Source: Prevotella sp. UBA6994
GTDB taxonomy: Bacteria; Bacteroidota; Bacteroidia; Bacteroidales; Bacteroidaceae
Assembly: GCA_002449845.1 (NCBI GenBank)
Contig: DJXW01000016.1
Span: 350,120 to 414,119 of the forward strand
Direction of reading: 5' to 3'
Length of the DNA: 64,000 bases
Part shown: positions 1 to 8,920 of the stretch, piece by piece
Layout of the letters: each line of letters opens with the position of its first letter
Numbering within the stretch: position 1 is the stretch's first letter
Notes under the pieces: generated by a model
Databases searched by the model: none
The model's input: the letters and a program-made list of their open reading frames with translations, nothing else
Told to the model about the DNA's origin: nothing
Program-made: the position numbers and the translations under genes

Positions 1-2409
1 ACGACCATTGACGTTCAATTCCCAACCATCATTGTTCATCTGTCCCACATTCGCATAGGTTACTTTCGCATATCCCGTGGTAGATGGAATACGCACGTCC
101 TTCATCAAGAGGTCTTTGGTCTCCTTGTGATAATAGTCGAACTCAACCTCAAGCATATCATTCAGGAATCCGAAGTTGGCACCAAAGTTGAATGAGGTGG
201 TAGTCTCCCAACGCAAGTCATCCAGCTTCAAGCCATCGATAGCAGCAGTAGTCAACAAATTATTGCCATTACCGTATGAACCGGAGCTGGTATTATATGT
301 TGAGTAGAAAAGGTAATCGGCATCTGGAGCCTTACCGTTGATACCCCAAGAAGCACGCAAGCCTAACATAGACAACGCCTTACCTTTCACTGCCTTCATG
401 AAAGGCTCGTCAATGATGTTGTAACGTAAGCTGACACCTGGGAAGTAAGCCCACTTGTTCTTGGGTCCAAACTTAGAGTTTCCATCAGCACGGAGAGAGA
501 AGCCTAAGTTGTAGATACCCTTGTAAGAGAAGTGTCCGTTGTAAAGTAAATTCTGAGAATTGGAACAGCTGTTTCCGCTCGACATACCATCGGTTGGCAA
601 TACACCGTGAATGGTTGGCGAAGTAATGCCATCAGGTAAGTCATACTGGGCTATATACTGAGAATTGCTCTTCGACGTTGACATCTCATATCTGAGAAGC
701 ATCATGGCACTGAAGTCCTTGTTCTTAAAGTAAGGAGTGTATTGCAACTCTGCTCTTGCTCCAATCTTCAAACGGTTCGACTCAGAGTTGGTACTTGAGT
801 TATAACCTGTGCTTGTCCAGATATCGGTAGCTACCGAAGCGGGATGGTACGTTGGCACGCTACGAGCGTAAATATCGAAGTCAACGCGTCCGATGAACGT
901 CAGACGGTGTTGCTCCTCACCTACTCCCAGCAACTCATATTTCACCGTGAAGTCTGGCGTGATACGATAGGTTTGATCTTTCTTCCAAGCCAAGTTTGCA
1001 ATGGCAATTGGATTACCCAAGTTACGTACGGACTCTAACTCACGAGAAGAATAGTTGCCTGAATAAGGTGTCAATCCTGATGGGGCCGTGGGATTCATCA
1101 AGTAATACTCATCCGTATTGGTACCATCTGCGTTTTGACGATATACACTCATGTTAGGAGCCAACTTCTGTGCAATACCCAACAATCCACTGAAGTTTTG
1201 GAAGTTGTTGGTATAGGTCAATGCGAAGTTGGTAGAGAACAAGATACGGTCACTCACATTATAGTCCAACACAAGACGGGTTGAGAAACGATCGAGCTTC
1301 TGCTTGATGATAGAACCTGTCTGGTGGTCGTAACCAGCAGAGATACGGAAACGAGCCTTCTGACCTCCACCACTGAGATTCAAGTTGTATGAGTGCATCT
1401 GACCGAACTGCTTCACTTCTTTCACCCAATCAGTATTGTTGTTCCAGTTTTCATACTCTGACCAACTGGGGTTGTAGTTCAACTCGGCAATGTTTGTTGT
1501 GGCATTGGAAGCCTGTGAAGGATTGTAAAACTCCTCCTTCATCAACATGGTATAGTCGTCACCATTCAGCAACTTATATCCATCTGGCTGCCAGGTACCT
1601 GTGAACTTATAAGAGAAGTTCACGCGAGTCTTACCTCTTGAACCACGCTTGGTTGTAATCTGGATCACACCGTTGGCACCATTGGCACCCCATACGGCGG
1701 TAGCGGCAGCGTCCTTGAGTACTACGATGTTAGCGATATCCTCAACGTTCACAGACAACAACGAAGCATATTGCTCCTCATTGGCATTGGCGAAGTCGAA
1801 CGACTCATCTGGATTATCGAAAATCTTATCATCTACAACAATCAGTGGTTCTGCGTTACCATTGATGGTGGTCACACCACGAAGACGCATCGTCGTACCA
1901 GAACCCAGGTTACCAGAGTTGCTCACAATATCCAAACCGGCGATTTCACCTTGCAGCGCCTCGTCGGCAGACGTGAACGACATACCTTCCACCGATTCCA
2001 TGTCGAAGGTTTGTTGTGCCACGGATATTTCTCGTTTAGGGATAAACAGACCTCCCGACCCTGTACGGGTAGCCTTGACGGTTACCTCCTGCAAGGTGGT
2101 AGATTCTGGTTCCAAGACAATATCAAAAGTCTCAGTGTCGCCAATGGGAATAATCTTGGTCTTGTCGCCTACAAAAGACACCACCAACTTATTCTTTCCA
2201 CTCTTGATCTCCATGGAGAAGTTACCATTGACATCAGTTTGGCTTGCTGATACAATACGGTTGTTAGCATCACGTTCTACCACGTTTGCCATCATGATAG
2301 GTCCCATATTGTCGCTTACCGTACCGGATATACGCTTTTGCGCCATCATTACTTGCGTAACCATGCAAAGCAAAGCGGTAAATATAATCTTTCTCATTAT
2401 GTTATTCAT
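1..2409 (-). CDS. SusC/RagA-type TonB-dependent outer-membrane receptor, partial (C-terminus beyond window)
   Basis: The reverse strand reads open from 2409 to the window edge, 803 codons. Start at 2409 is chosen because an AGGAGG Shine-Dalgarno lies 8 bases upstream; a second in-frame ATG at 2397 begins MRKIIFTALLCMVTQ, the signal peptide proper, ending near MMAQ. A carboxypeptidase-regulatory-like domain follows (about residues 25-105), then the plug with the family signature VLKDAAATAVWGANGANG around residue 230, then beta-barrel sequence. SusC proteins form the outer-membrane channel that imports glycans or peptides with a SusD lid. The gene follows the FAS1 lipoprotein gene after 16 bases, so the two are probably co-transcribed; any SusD gene would lie beyond the left edge. 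The substrate cannot be read from the sequence. Confidence 0.93.
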   Translation of the reverse strand, partial: MNNIMRKIIFTALLCMVTQVMMAQKRISGTVSDNMGPIMMANVVERDANNRIVSASQTDVNGNFSMEIKSGKNKLVVSFVGDKTKIIPIGDTETFDIVLEPESTTLQEVTVKATRTGSGGLFIPKREISVAQQTFDMESVEGMSFTSADEALQGEIAGLDIVSNSGNLGSGTTMRLRGVTTINGNAEPLIVVDDKIFDNPDESFDFANANEEQYASLLSVNVEDIANIVVLKDAAATAVWGANGANGVIQITTKRGSRGKTRVNFSYKFTGTWQPDGYKLLNGDDYTMLMKEEFYNPSQASNATTNIAELNYNPSWSEYENWNNNTDWVKEVKQFGQMHSYNLNLSGGGQKARFRISAGYDHQTGSIIKQKLDRFSTRLVLDYNVSDRILFSTNFALTYTNNFQNFSGLLGIAQKLAPNMSVYRQNADGTNTDEYYLMNPTAPSGLTPYSGNYSSRELESVRNLGNPIAIANLAWKKDQTYRITPDFTVKYELLGVGEEQHRLTFIGRVDFDIYARSVPTYHPASVATDIWTSTGYNSSTNSESNRLKIGARAELQYTPYFKNKDFSAMMLLRYEMSTSKSNSQYIAQYDLPDGITSPTIHGVLPTDGMSSGNSCSNSQNLLYNGHFSYKGIYNLGFSLRADGNSKFGPKNKWAYFPGVSLRYNIIDEPFMKAVKGKALSMLGLRASWGINGKAPDADYLFYSTYNTSSGSYGNGNNLLTTAAIDGLKLDDLRWETTTSFNFGANFGFLNDMLEVEFDYYHKETKDLLMKDVRIPSTTGYAKVTYANVGQMNNDGWELNVNGR

Positions 2410-2425
2410 TTTTCATTCCTCCTAT

Positions 2426-5200
2426 TTATTCGACATACGAAGGATCCCATGTCGGTTTGCCAGAAGAATCCCTATAAAGGTACAATGGGTCAGTAATCTC
2501 ATGAACGGCACAGAACGATGAGGTTGTGATTTCCGTTGCATTCGTCCTTGAAGAATTGAACCAATAGTCACGTGCCATCTGGTTAGAAACGGTAGCGTTG
2601 TTCTTGGCATTGACAGTACGTGAGAGACCAATCTCATCCTTGATGGTAATCTCACCGTTGCCACCGCTAATCTCTATTTTCTTAGCCAATCCCAACACAT
2701 CCGTTGCCAATGTTTGGTACTCACCTCCTGTAACGACGTTATCAGCATACAAAGAAATGCTTTGGAAATGGTATCTCACAAATTTACGAATGGCATTGAT
2801 CATCTTCTTTGCCTTGTTACGTACCTCAGAACTTGCCTCATCACCGTAAGTATCAAACAACTCCTGGATTTCAGTCCAACGGGGAAGTCCGTTGGCGTAT
2901 GCCTTCTCCATGGCAGCATTGTCTGGCGCATAGAGCGTATAATTATAGGTGTTGAACAATTTCACGTTTTCGTCTAAGCAAGCATTGGTAACTGCATTGT
3001 TTCCAGTACCATAGGTAGAGGTAAACACGATGTATTGGTCTTGTTCGGTGGTACCGAATGAATTTCTGTCGGCAGAAATACCTGCCCATGTGAGAATATT
3101 GTCGGCAGAGAAACCAGAACAAGCCTCATAGAACTCTGTGAATTGGTCGTAATCACGCAACACACGTGACACACTACGTTGTGGGGCTTGGATGATATGG
3201 TCGATACGGAAAGCATCACCATTGCTCTGGTTGTGTACAGACTCTATCTTAGACTTGGGAACATTGTCGCTCTCAATCTGACCACCACTTGCCACATATC
3301 CGCCTTCCTTGGCATTTTCCACATAAATAGTACCGCCATGCTTGGTTTGGTAATAATGGTTGGTACCTAATTTCTCACCATTGCCCAAAAGTACGGTGTG
3401 GTAATTCAAGATATCTATCAACTGAGAAGCACGTTGCTTGATGTCATTCACCTCACCGATGCGTTGTCCGATAGAGCCATCAGCCACGTTATAGTAGAAT
3501 CTCTCACAACGAAGGCTTGGGTTACGGGTAGCGTCAAAATAGAAGTGCAACACTTCTGGACGACTATGTCCCAATGACGTGGGATCAATATAGTACTGGT
3601 CGAATGCCTCATCATCGGGAATGAAGAATGCGTAATTGGCACTCATAGCCAACAGGTAGAAACGGAAGTCCACACCTAAATAGCTACGGTCTTGGATAGC
3701 CCAGTTCATCACGCGCATATCGGGATAAGAAGAGGCTGGAGCCAACACAGCTTGATATTCGTCTGGTGCAACCATTGAGTTCAGAATGTAGATGACACCA
3801 TTATTGGCAATCTTGATGTCATATTTGCCATCCTCCTTTTTCTTCAACAGTTCGATGTTCATCTTCATGTTCTCTGAAGCATCGTTGATGATAGAACCAA
3901 ACTTGCTGGGTACTGTCTCTACGAAAGAGTTCTTCATCAAGTTTCTCACAAACGCTGTCAACACCTGTGGGTTACGAGCGTGGAGAGAGTCGAGGTTTTC
4001 CAAAAGGTTGCTCTCGGTATTCTCCTTGTCACCATAGATGTCAATCAAATAAGCACCATTGCCATTGGGGAGGAAATACTTCTTAATGGCATCGTTGTCA
4101 GGCACAAACATGGCACCCATGTCGGTGATGGTGTAGTCGATGGAAGAAACGTTGGCATGTGATGGGTAATACTGGTTCCATCCTGGGTCGAACGACAGGT
4201 AACGTCCTTGTCCCAACGTCTTGCCGTTGGGGTCAACAACCAATGAGGCGTTTTGAGAGCGTGCACTCACATATCTCACTTGGAAGATAGAGTCGATGGT
4301 GCTCTTCCCGTTTGCCACAGCCCAGTCGTTGTAGTTGTTGGTCGTTACACGGTCGAAGTAAGGAGCAGAGAAATAATCGAGCACCCTACTGAAGATGCTT
4401 GTTTCATCATTCTCCCTCAACACCTGTGCCATGTTTCCTGGAGGCACGAGCACATCCCTCAACTGCTGGATATAACCATTCATACAAGTAACGTCGCGGT
4501 TGATGATGCGGTCGTTAAATACGTATGCTGGTTTTTCCTGGTCGTTATACTCCTCACCTGTCAAGATAGCGAAGTCACTTTCAGAGCCATCGGTAGTGAT
4601 AGAGTTGTTGACCATCTGCTCACGGGTGAAGTGAACCATCATAGGACGGGTATTGTCACATACGATGTCAATTCCCTTGTAGTGTTTTGCCCACCAACCA
4701 TTGTTCTTGGGCATGTCGGCAGGACCGTACAAGTGAGTAACAGAGTCGATGACGTTCACAGACGTAGGGTGTTTCAGAGCCAATCCCTTCGTCACGCTAC
4801 CACCATTGCTGACGTTAGACAACATGTCAACCAGCAAGGCATTGTCAATCATCGATGAGTAGAGTAACAGTTTTTTCTGTGCCTCGGACAAGTCTTCATA
4901 ACTCCTCACGCCCCAAGAGTTGTCTTGGAAGAAACGAGTGAAGGCCTCATCATTGGCAGGGAAAATTGTCTTACTACCTGTTTGGGAGAGGGTGCTTGCA
5001 TAGTCCAGGTCGTTCACCAACCTCAAATACGTATTAAACGTACCCGTCAGTCGGCTCTGGTCAGCTTTCTGCAATTCCTCATAAATGCTTCCACCAAGCC
5101 ACTCAGGTTTAGTTTCAGCATCCACTTCCTCGTACTTGTCCACGCAGGAAGTTACCATTCCCGTACAGGCGAGAGTGATACAAATGATGAATTTTTTCAT
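2426..5200 (-). CDS. Fasciclin (FAS1) repeat lipoprotein
   Basis: 924 residues from the ATG at 5200, which gives MKKFIICITLACTGMVTSC, a lipoprotein signal with lipobox VTSC; a longer frame to 5239 would put 13 residues before this signal. FAS1 signatures recur: TIFPANDEAF near residue 75, AMFVPDNDAIKKYF in the middle, FIPDDEAFDQYY, and TLYAPDNAAMEKAY near the C-terminus, so about four FAS1-like modules. FAS1 domains mediate adhesion or protein-protein contact. In Bacteroidetes such lipoproteins occur beside SusC/SusD pairs, and this one sits immediately upstream of SusC in the same direction. Probably surface-exposed and part of the same uptake complex (inference). A TAnnTTTG promoter lies at 5264-5271. 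Confidence 0.88.
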   Translation of the reverse strand: MKKFIICITLACTGMVTSCVDKYEEVDAETKPEWLGGSIYEELQKADQSRLTGTFNTYLRLVNDLDYASTLSQTGSKTIFPANDEAFTRFFQDNSWGVRSYEDLSEAQKKLLLYSSMIDNALLVDMLSNVSNGGSVTKGLALKHPTSVNVIDSVTHLYGPADMPKNNGWWAKHYKGIDIVCDNTRPMMVHFTREQMVNNSITTDGSESDFAILTGEEYNDQEKPAYVFNDRIINRDVTCMNGYIQQLRDVLVPPGNMAQVLRENDETSIFSRVLDYFSAPYFDRVTTNNYNDWAVANGKSTIDSIFQVRYVSARSQNASLVVDPNGKTLGQGRYLSFDPGWNQYYPSHANVSSIDYTITDMGAMFVPDNDAIKKYFLPNGNGAYLIDIYGDKENTESNLLENLDSLHARNPQVLTAFVRNLMKNSFVETVPSKFGSIINDASENMKMNIELLKKKEDGKYDIKIANNGVIYILNSMVAPDEYQAVLAPASSYPDMRVMNWAIQDRSYLGVDFRFYLLAMSANYAFFIPDDEAFDQYYIDPTSLGHSRPEVLHFYFDATRNPSLRCERFYYNVADGSIGQRIGEVNDIKQRASQLIDILNYHTVLLGNGEKLGTNHYYQTKHGGTIYVENAKEGGYVASGGQIESDNVPKSKIESVHNQSNGDAFRIDHIIQAPQRSVSRVLRDYDQFTEFYEACSGFSADNILTWAGISADRNSFGTTEQDQYIVFTSTYGTGNNAVTNACLDENVKLFNTYNYTLYAPDNAAMEKAYANGLPRWTEIQELFDTYGDEASSEVRNKAKKMINAIRKFVRYHFQSISLYADNVVTGGEYQTLATDVLGLAKKIEISGGNGEITIKDEIGLSRTVNAKNNATVSNQMARDYWFNSSRTNATEITTSSFCAVHEITDPLYLYRDSSGKPTWDPSYVE

Positions 5201-5263
5201 GTTTTTATATAAGTTAATAATTTGTTTGATCAAAACCAATTAGTTATAACTACTTTATTGGTG

Positions 5264-5271
5264 CAAATTTA
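5264..5271 (-). promoter_or_regulatory. Bacteroidetes -7 promoter element for the FAS1-SusC operon
   Basis: Reverse strand TAAATTTG matches the TAnnTTTG consensus and lies about 65 bases upstream of the FAS1 start at 5200. Confidence 0.55.
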
Positions 5272-5407
5272 ATCTAAAAAAAGTAAATTACCAAAAGATA
5301 AGAGGGTAAAAATGGCTACTAATGGTAATTAATCAAAAAATAAAGGCAAAAAAACAAAAAAACAAGATATGAGTTAACATATAGTCGTTCCCATTGGGTA
5401 CACTATC

Positions 5408-5448
5408 AAGAAACCATCGGTTCCAAGCATAGTAACCGATGGTTTCTT
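5408..5448. terminator. 15-bp perfect stem-loop downstream of the beta-propeller gene
   Basis: AAGAAACCATCGGTT at 5408-5422 pairs perfectly with AACCGATGGTTTCTT at 5434-5448 around an 11-base loop. It lies about 80 bases past the end of the 5529-7100 gene (minus strand) and before the FAS1 promoter, so it fits a transcript end. Neither side carries a clear T-run, so it may be an mRNA-stabilising hairpin rather than a classic intrinsic terminator. Confidence 0.5.
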
Positions 5449-5528
5449 ATATGGTGACCAGTGGTTTCTGGCATAGTAACTTTTCTGTTCATGATATGCG
5501 AAACCGCTCAATGTATGTCATTCGAGTG

Positions 5529-7100
5529 TCAATAAGGCAAGGCATTCTTCAAGTTGTTTTTCATCACTTGCATATTGGGTTTCCTTACCTCTTCATCCTT
5601 GATGCTCGTACCCCCATACTGGGCGTGCATTGCCTCTTGTCCAATGCCATGAGCCACCTCACCGACGGTTGGTTTCACGGGATTGACCATCCACTCCGGC
5701 ACATTGTAGCTCACCGTCAGGCGATGATTGGTCTCCGGGTCTTTTTGGGGGAGTACAAACGGGTGATGTACGTGTCCGTTCTTGTCGAAATATGCCATGT
5801 ACAATCGTGTGTAGTTACCATCTTCCCTGCGTGAAGAGAAGAGAATCCATCTGCCATTGGAAGACCAAGAATGATAACTTTCCGTCAATGAACTATTGGC
5901 CTTCTTCAAGTCGATCAACGCATTCGTTTTCAAGTCTATCATCATGAGATCTGAAGAATGATGCCAGATATGGAATTGACCGTAGTCAGCCATTGAAAAC
6001 AACAGGTAACGACCGTCTGGCGACAGGCGTGGGAAAGCAGCACTCTTGTCAATGGCAGCAGCATCAAACACCATCTTTTTCTCGCCAAAGGTCATGGTTG
6101 ACTCATCGAAAGACCTGCTATAGATATTGTAACGAAGTGCCTGATAATCACTCACTAACCTTTCTACCAAGCTATCATCCTCCACGTTCACGTTTGCCGA
6201 TACGAAATAGAGTGTCTTGCCATCAGCACTCCATGAAGGAAACGACTCAAACTCATTGGGCGCATTGTCAATATCATACACCTTATTGGCTTCCACATCG
6301 TAGAGAATCAAGTCACTGGCAAAGTCCATCACCTCTATCTTCTGCACGTCCATCGTATGAAAGACCTGATAGGTTTTGTTGACCGAGTAAGCCACAAGAT
6401 TTTTCTTGGGATGCCAGGCAGGATAGACACCAGCTGAAAGTGTGTTTTCTGTCTTGAGGTCCACCTTTTTCACATGGTCTCCGTCAATGAATACCGTACC
6501 ACCTTTCTCCTGTCGCACATGGAATTGTGAACGTCCCGTTCGATTGTAATCCTGTGGAACATGGCAGTTGATACATTGTCCGTTTTCTTCATTGTCGTAG
6601 AAAAGATTATCGTAAATCACACGTTCGTCAAAATTGGTGACGTTTCGTTGACAGATAGACAAATGGCCGTATCCTTCGTATGAGGGTGGAATCAAGCGGT
6701 AAGTGATATATGGGTCCACGTCTTCCATTGCCACCCTGTTTTTGATGGATTGATACAACTGCCATTCTCCGCCCGTCTTCACGTAAATATCGGTAAAGAC
6801 GTGCTTGCCCTTAGCAGAAGTCAACAACACATTCCAGTCATCTTCAGGTATCATGACAGTGGAGCCAGCGCAAACGATTCCTTCCTGATCGATCTCAGAG
6901 AAAATGTGAGTGATAAACTCTTCACCCTGCTCTAAGATATTGAAGTTCATCGGTGCAATATTCGGTGGCAACACCGCATCGTGATTGTCGGGATAGACCT
7001 TAGCCAATCGGTTGACTGGTGTTGCGTGTTCTGGTACGGAAACACCACAACTCACCATCGTAAGTGTCAATATGACGAATAAAATCCAATGCTTACTCAT
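5529..7100 (-). CDS. TolB/PD40-type beta-propeller lipoprotein with a CxxCH motif
   Basis: 523 residues starting MSKHWILFVILTLTMVSC, a lipoprotein signal (lipobox MVSC). The N-terminal 200 residues contain ENGQCINCHVP, a CxxCH motif typical of covalent haem c attachment. The rest has PD40/TolB-like propeller blades: YPAWHPKKNLVAYS, FPSWSADGKTLYFVS, FPRLSPDGRYLLFS and YHSWSSNGRWILFSS. The product is predicted to be anchored in the envelope; its partner and redox role are unknown. It begins one base after the end of the polytopic membrane protein gene upstream (7102-8856), so the pair is an operon and probably works together. Whether haem is bound is inferred from the motif alone. Confidence 0.8.
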   Translation of the reverse strand: MSKHWILFVILTLTMVSCGVSVPEHATPVNRLAKVYPDNHDAVLPPNIAPMNFNILEQGEEFITHIFSEIDQEGIVCAGSTVMIPEDDWNVLLTSAKGKHVFTDIYVKTGGEWQLYQSIKNRVAMEDVDPYITYRLIPPSYEGYGHLSICQRNVTNFDERVIYDNLFYDNEENGQCINCHVPQDYNRTGRSQFHVRQEKGGTVFIDGDHVKKVDLKTENTLSAGVYPAWHPKKNLVAYSVNKTYQVFHTMDVQKIEVMDFASDLILYDVEANKVYDIDNAPNEFESFPSWSADGKTLYFVSANVNVEDDSLVERLVSDYQALRYNIYSRSFDESTMTFGEKKMVFDAAAIDKSAAFPRLSPDGRYLLFSMADYGQFHIWHHSSDLMMIDLKTNALIDLKKANSSLTESYHSWSSNGRWILFSSRREDGNYTRLYMAYFDKNGHVHHPFVLPQKDPETNHRLTVSYNVPEWMVNPVKPTVGEVAHGIGQEAMHAQYGGTSIKDEEVRKPNMQVMKNNLKNALPY

Positions 7101-7101
7101 G

Positions 7102-8856
7102 TCAATACGTGATTATATCGTCCACATAAAAGAAATAATACCAATAGGTTTGCCCAAACTGGGGTTTCAAGGCAGACCGACTGTAATTGTCATCAGCATT
7201 CTGCCGAACCTGATTGAAGAAGTCGGCATATCGTTGCTTGGTCGCATCACTGACGGGAAGTCCTGTTATATCTACCTGATACATCTGACTAAACAACAAC
7301 ACAGCTTCTTGCAAATGAGTGGGCAATTCGGTTGCCCGCTCTTCATCACTCAGCCTTTCCCACCATTTACCGAAATGTTCCCAAAACACGTCACGGTCTT
7401 TGCGAATCAAATTGCACATCAGGGAGAGTTCGAGAACAGGTTTCGTTCCTTCCGTGATAGGAGAATAGGTATTTAAGATGAATCCCTCAACCACACCTTG
7501 GTCATAATCCAAGCTGTTTTGATATTGCATGAGTTGCTTGATTTCATCTATTTCTTCATTAGATGGTGATTCAGTTTGATAGAAAGTACGTGCCAACAAG
7601 GAGGAATATTTATCTGCCAGACGTTCCTCTCCGTTTACCAATGACGAATAATACATATATCGCAGATATTCAGGACGCAAGCCATATTCCACACATTCCT
7701 CCATACCCCAACGGTATGCGTTGTTGGGAATACCGAAATGATAATACAAGGCTCTGCCTCCTATCAGTTGCAGATACTGCACGTCACGGGGAGCATCGTA
7801 GGCTGCGGAACCTTCGGGATAATAGAATGCGGCATCTGCCAAATGTCCCAATCTCAACAGAGCCAATCTGGTAAACATCACCTGTAAGCGTGTGGGTGTC
7901 TGTGGATTGTCTAAGGCAACATCCAAAACATGTTGGTAATCCCTTCGCTCAATGGCTTGTTTCATTTCTACGATTGCCTTGAAATTATCATCACGCATGG
8001 TTCCATGCCACGTATAGAAACATCCGATGGCGAACAACACACAAGAAAGATAAAAGACCTTGGCATTTTCCTTTTTTTGACGCAGGAAAGTCAAGCCTAT
8101 AAAAAGCAAGAAACTAAGAATACACGGAATGAAATAAGCCAATTCCGTGGAGATACGATAATCGGGCAAGCCTTGGGTGTAGATGGAAGATTTCAAGGAG
8201 AAGACATAACCCAATCCATACAACACTTGGGGAACCACCAAAGCAAGGACGATGGCACAAGCGGCAAAGGCAAATCGCCATTTCTTACCATCTGCCACTT
8301 CCATCAACGCGATAAGGCATAATGCACACTCAGCATAAACACCCAAAAACCAATAGCCTATCGTAGAGAGCAAAAGAAGGAACACACCTTTACACACTAC
8401 ATTCGACAAGCCCTTCCAACAACCGATGAGTCCTATTGCCGACAAACATCCTAACGGTAAGGTAAACACGATGGCTGGTGTCTTGAGCAGATAAAGGAAA
8501 TATCCTATCTGTGAATAGTTGAGCAACAACAATAAGGAAGGCAACCAACAAATGCCGAATGCGTCGTTGGAAACACGAAATGCCCACTTGACCATATATG
8601 CCAATGCGACAAGAACAGCGATAAGCAAGAGGGAGCCCAACCAAGGATAATAAAAACAAGCTTGGAAAAACGAAGCTACATAAAAGAGCAAGCCCCCCAC
8701 TCTGCCAATCATCTCCTTGACAAAGAACGAATCGAAGAAAAAAGGAGTCATGTCAGCAGTTTCAAGCAAGAACGACTGGCACAGACTTCCGTAAAGAATC
8801 CATACGGAAAAGAGAATGAATGATATGGGAAATAAAAGGTGCTTGAGTAGTTTCAT
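7102..8856 (-). CDS. Polytopic membrane protein, DUF6057-like
   Basis: 584 residues. The N-terminal 290 residues carry about eight to ten hydrophobic segments (for example ISFILFSVWILYGSL and IAVLVALAYMVKWAF). The C-terminal 290 residues are soluble and helical, with a TPR-like look (RRDYQHVLDVALDNPQ and LARTFYQTESPSNEEID). The arrangement resembles the Bacteroidales DUF6057 family; I assign this from memory, not from a search. It is translationally close to the CxxCH propeller lipoprotein that follows after one base. Its start codon sits only 13 bases past the T-run of the terminator at 8869-8902. Biochemical function is unknown. Confidence 0.7.
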   Translation of the reverse strand: MKLLKHLLFPISFILFSVWILYGSLCQSFLLETADMTPFFFDSFFVKEMIGRVGGLLFYVASFFQACFYYPWLGSLLLIAVLVALAYMVKWAFRVSNDAFGICWLPSLLLLLNYSQIGYFLYLLKTPAIVFTLPLGCLSAIGLIGCWKGLSNVVCKGVFLLLLSTIGYWFLGVYAECALCLIALMEVADGKKWRFAFAACAIVLALVVPQVLYGLGYVFSLKSSIYTQGLPDYRISTELAYFIPCILSFLLFIGLTFLRQKKENAKVFYLSCVLFAIGCFYTWHGTMRDDNFKAIVEMKQAIERRDYQHVLDVALDNPQTPTRLQVMFTRLALLRLGHLADAAFYYPEGSAAYDAPRDVQYLQLIGGRALYYHFGIPNNAYRWGMEECVEYGLRPEYLRYMYYSSLVNGEERLADKYSSLLARTFYQTESPSNEEIDEIKQLMQYQNSLDYDQGVVEGFILNTYSPITEGTKPVLELSLMCNLIRKDRDVFWEHFGKWWERLSDEERATELPTHLQEAVLLFSQMYQVDITGLPVSDATKQRYADFFNQVRQNADDNYSRSALKPQFGQTYWYYFFYVDDIITY

Positions 8857-8868
8857 TCCTTCAAAGTG

Positions 8869-8902
8869 AAAAAAGAGGCTGGCTCACAAGAGCCAACCTC
8901 TT
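8869..8902 (-). terminator. Intrinsic terminator after the 946-residue secreted protein gene
   Basis: On the reverse strand AAGAGG-T-TGGCTC pairs with GAGCCA-G-CCTCTT around a 4-base loop, with one mismatch in the stem, followed by a six-T run (8869-8874). It lies directly downstream of the stop at 8921 and 13 bases before the next start at 8856. Confidence 0.85.
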
Positions 8903-8920
8903 CATATTAATAATGCGTGA

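Larger units (their letters stand above)
5201..5528. other. 328-bp intergenic region with a strong hairpin
   Basis: It holds the FAS1 promoter (5264-5271) and the perfect hairpin at 5408-5448. No coding frame here looks real. A degenerate echo of the hairpin sequence (GGTTTCTGGCATAGTAAC) follows it at about 5463-5480. Confidence 0.6.

Noticed and set aside
1649..2521. Plus-strand 290-residue open frame over the SusC gene
   Set aside because: Antisense to an intact receptor whose family signatures are on the other strand; a shadow frame.
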